NCBI GenBank assembly: GCA_023423015.1
Contig: JAFAGE010000305.1
Location: 1-6,501 of the forward strand
From: Bacteroidota bacterium
GTDB lineage: Bacteria > Bacteroidota > Bacteroidia > Chitinophagales > Chitinophagaceae
Direction: 5' to 3'
DNA: 6,501 nt
Part shown: positions 5,640 through 6,501 of the stretch, one piece after another
Layout of the letters: each line of letters starts with the position of its first letter
Numbering within the stretch: position 1 is the first letter of the stretch
Notes under the pieces: generated by a model
Told to the model about the DNA's origin: nothing
The model's database searches: none
The model's input: the letters and a program-made list of their open reading frames with translations, nothing else
Position numbers and translations under genes: made by a program

Positions 5640-6501
5640 ATGACACAAGATCAGATTAAGAGTATGAGGGACCGTGTTCTGGTCCTGAGGAGGTTTCTTT
5701 GACGTCGATAACAGACGTGATAAAATAGAACAGGAAAAACAATTATCTCTTTCTCCCGGATTCTGGGACGATAACCAGCGCGCAACCGAAATACTCAGGA
5801 ACATCAAACTGAATGAGTATTGGGTAAAACTGTACGAGCAGGTGGATACTTCCGTGGAAGATTTCGCCGTATTGTACGACTTCTGGAAAGCCGGTGAGGC
5901 TACAGAAGAAGAAACGCGCAAAGCGTACGACGATGCGATCGCCCAGATCGAAGAAGCCGAATTTAAAAGCACTCTCAACGAGCCTGAAGACGAACTGCCT
6001 GCAGTACTCCAAATCAATAGCGGGGCTGGTGGAACGGAGAGCCAGGATTGGGCAGAAATGCTGGCCCGTATGTATCGCATGTATGGGGAACGCCAGGGCT
6101 GGAAGGTAACGGAACTCGATTGGGTTTGGGGCGATGGTGCGGGAATCAAAACTGCAACCTTACAATTCGAAGGTCCTTTTGCATATGGATTTCTGAAAGC
6201 AGAAAGCGGTGTTCACCGGCTGGTTCGTATTTCGCCGTTCGACAGCAACGCGCGCAGGCACACTTCATTTTGCTCGGTGTTCGTTTACCCATTGGTAGAC
6301 GACACGATAAATATTGAAGTGAAAGAAGCGGACGTGAAAATGGAAACAGCACGAAGTGGTGGTGCTGGCGGACAAAATGTGAACAAAGTGGAAACGAAGG
6401 TGATGCTGACGCACATACCTACAGGGATCGTCGTTGTTTGCCAGACCGAACGATCGCAGCTGGGCAACCGCGAAAAAGCGATGACCATGCTTAAGAGCCG
6501 T
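5640..6501 (+). CDS. prfB: Peptide chain release factor 2 (RF2), +1 programmed frameshift, 3' partial
   Basis: RF2 recognises UGA and UAA stop codons in the ribosomal A site and triggers peptide release. Two frames are joined: ATG 5640 to CTT 5697-5699 (20 codons, MTQDQIKSMRDRVLVLRRFL), an in-frame TGA at 5700-5702, then after skipping base 5700 the +1 frame from GAC 5701 (DVDNRRDKIEQ) to the right edge. That gives 287 residues; about 70-80 C-terminal residues are outside. Motifs are SPGFWDD in the N-terminal domain; INSGAGGTESQDWAEMLARMY; the SPF anticodon tripeptide of RF2 (residues 198-200, 6232-6240), which separates it from RF1 (PxT); RRHTSF; and the catalytic GGQ (residues 243-245, 6367-6375) in RSGGAGGQNVNKVET. 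Ser occupies the position equivalent to E. coli K-12 Thr246, as is common in other bacteria. It sits directly behind the groEL terminator, with no Shine-Dalgarno at the ATG. It is not a pseudogene: the stop is the known autoregulatory site. Confidence 0.96.
5688..5703 (+). promoter_or_regulatory. prfB programmed +1 frameshift site
   Basis: AGGAGG-TTT-CTT-TGA-C has the same architecture and spacing as the E. coli RF2 site (AGGGGG-TAT-CTT-TGA-C): an internal Shine-Dalgarno-like stimulator at 5688-5693, three bases, the slippery Leu codon CTT (5697-5699), the poor-context stop TGA C, and continuation at GAC (5701). When RF2 is scarce the ribosome pauses at TGA, the Leu-tRNA slips from CUU to UUU, and full-length RF2 is made; when RF2 is plentiful translation stops after 20 residues. 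The mechanism is established for the family; its operation here is inferred from identity of the elements. Confidence 0.94.

Noticed and set aside
5700..5702. In-frame TGA after 20 codons of prfB, as a sign of a pseudogene or sequencing error
   Set aside because: The surrounding AGGAGG-TTT-CTT-TGA-C is the known RF2 programmed frameshift site, and the +1 frame continues with intact RF2 motifs (SPF, GGQ).
5607..6149. Antisense open frame of 180 codons opposite prfB
   Set aside because: It crosses the groEL terminator and mirrors the RF2 coding frame; its Ser-rich product has no recognisable domain.

Overview
The window reads as core chromosome of a member of the Bacteroidota, most likely of the Chitinophagaceae type. 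The grounds are protein flavour, a NusB of about 308 residues instead of about 140, a DUF1573 lipoprotein between nusB and yajC, a TAnnTTTG-type promoter element, and gene starts without Shine-Dalgarno sequences. The phylum is a confident inference; the family is a guess made without database searches. There are no mobile elements, CRISPR arrays, tRNAs or rRNAs.

Layout: (1) 3-860, plus strand, is the C-terminal three quarters of a class I PLP-dependent aminotransferase of the aspartate aminotransferase type, cut by the left edge. (2) 857-928 is an inverted array of 7-base repeats (GTGAGCG/GTGAGAA type). It forms a long imperfect palindrome and contains the stop codons of both converging genes. 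(3) 911-3328, minus strand, is a compact housekeeping cluster transcribed as nusB > DUF1573 lipoprotein > yajC > coaE. (4) 3329-3580 is the divergent regulatory region between nusB and groES, with a probable Bacteroidota-type groESL promoter, a perfect 13-base palindrome and no CIRCE operator. (5) 3581-5568, plus strand, is groES-groEL, closed by a strong intrinsic terminator at 5591-5624. (6) 5640-6501, plus strand, is prfB (peptide release factor 2), running off the right edge and read through the classical programmed +1 frameshift at an in-frame TGA (5700-5702).

Functionally the window holds general growth machinery: amino-acid transamination, rRNA transcription antitermination (NusB), membrane protein export (YajC), the last step of coenzyme A synthesis (CoaE), chaperonin folding (GroES/GroEL) and translation termination (RF2). 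I found no new multi-gene system. The most unusual items are the heptamer array that supplies both stop codons of a convergent gene pair, and a perfect AGGAGG inside the prfB frameshift site of an organism whose gene starts do not appear to use Shine-Dalgarno pairing.
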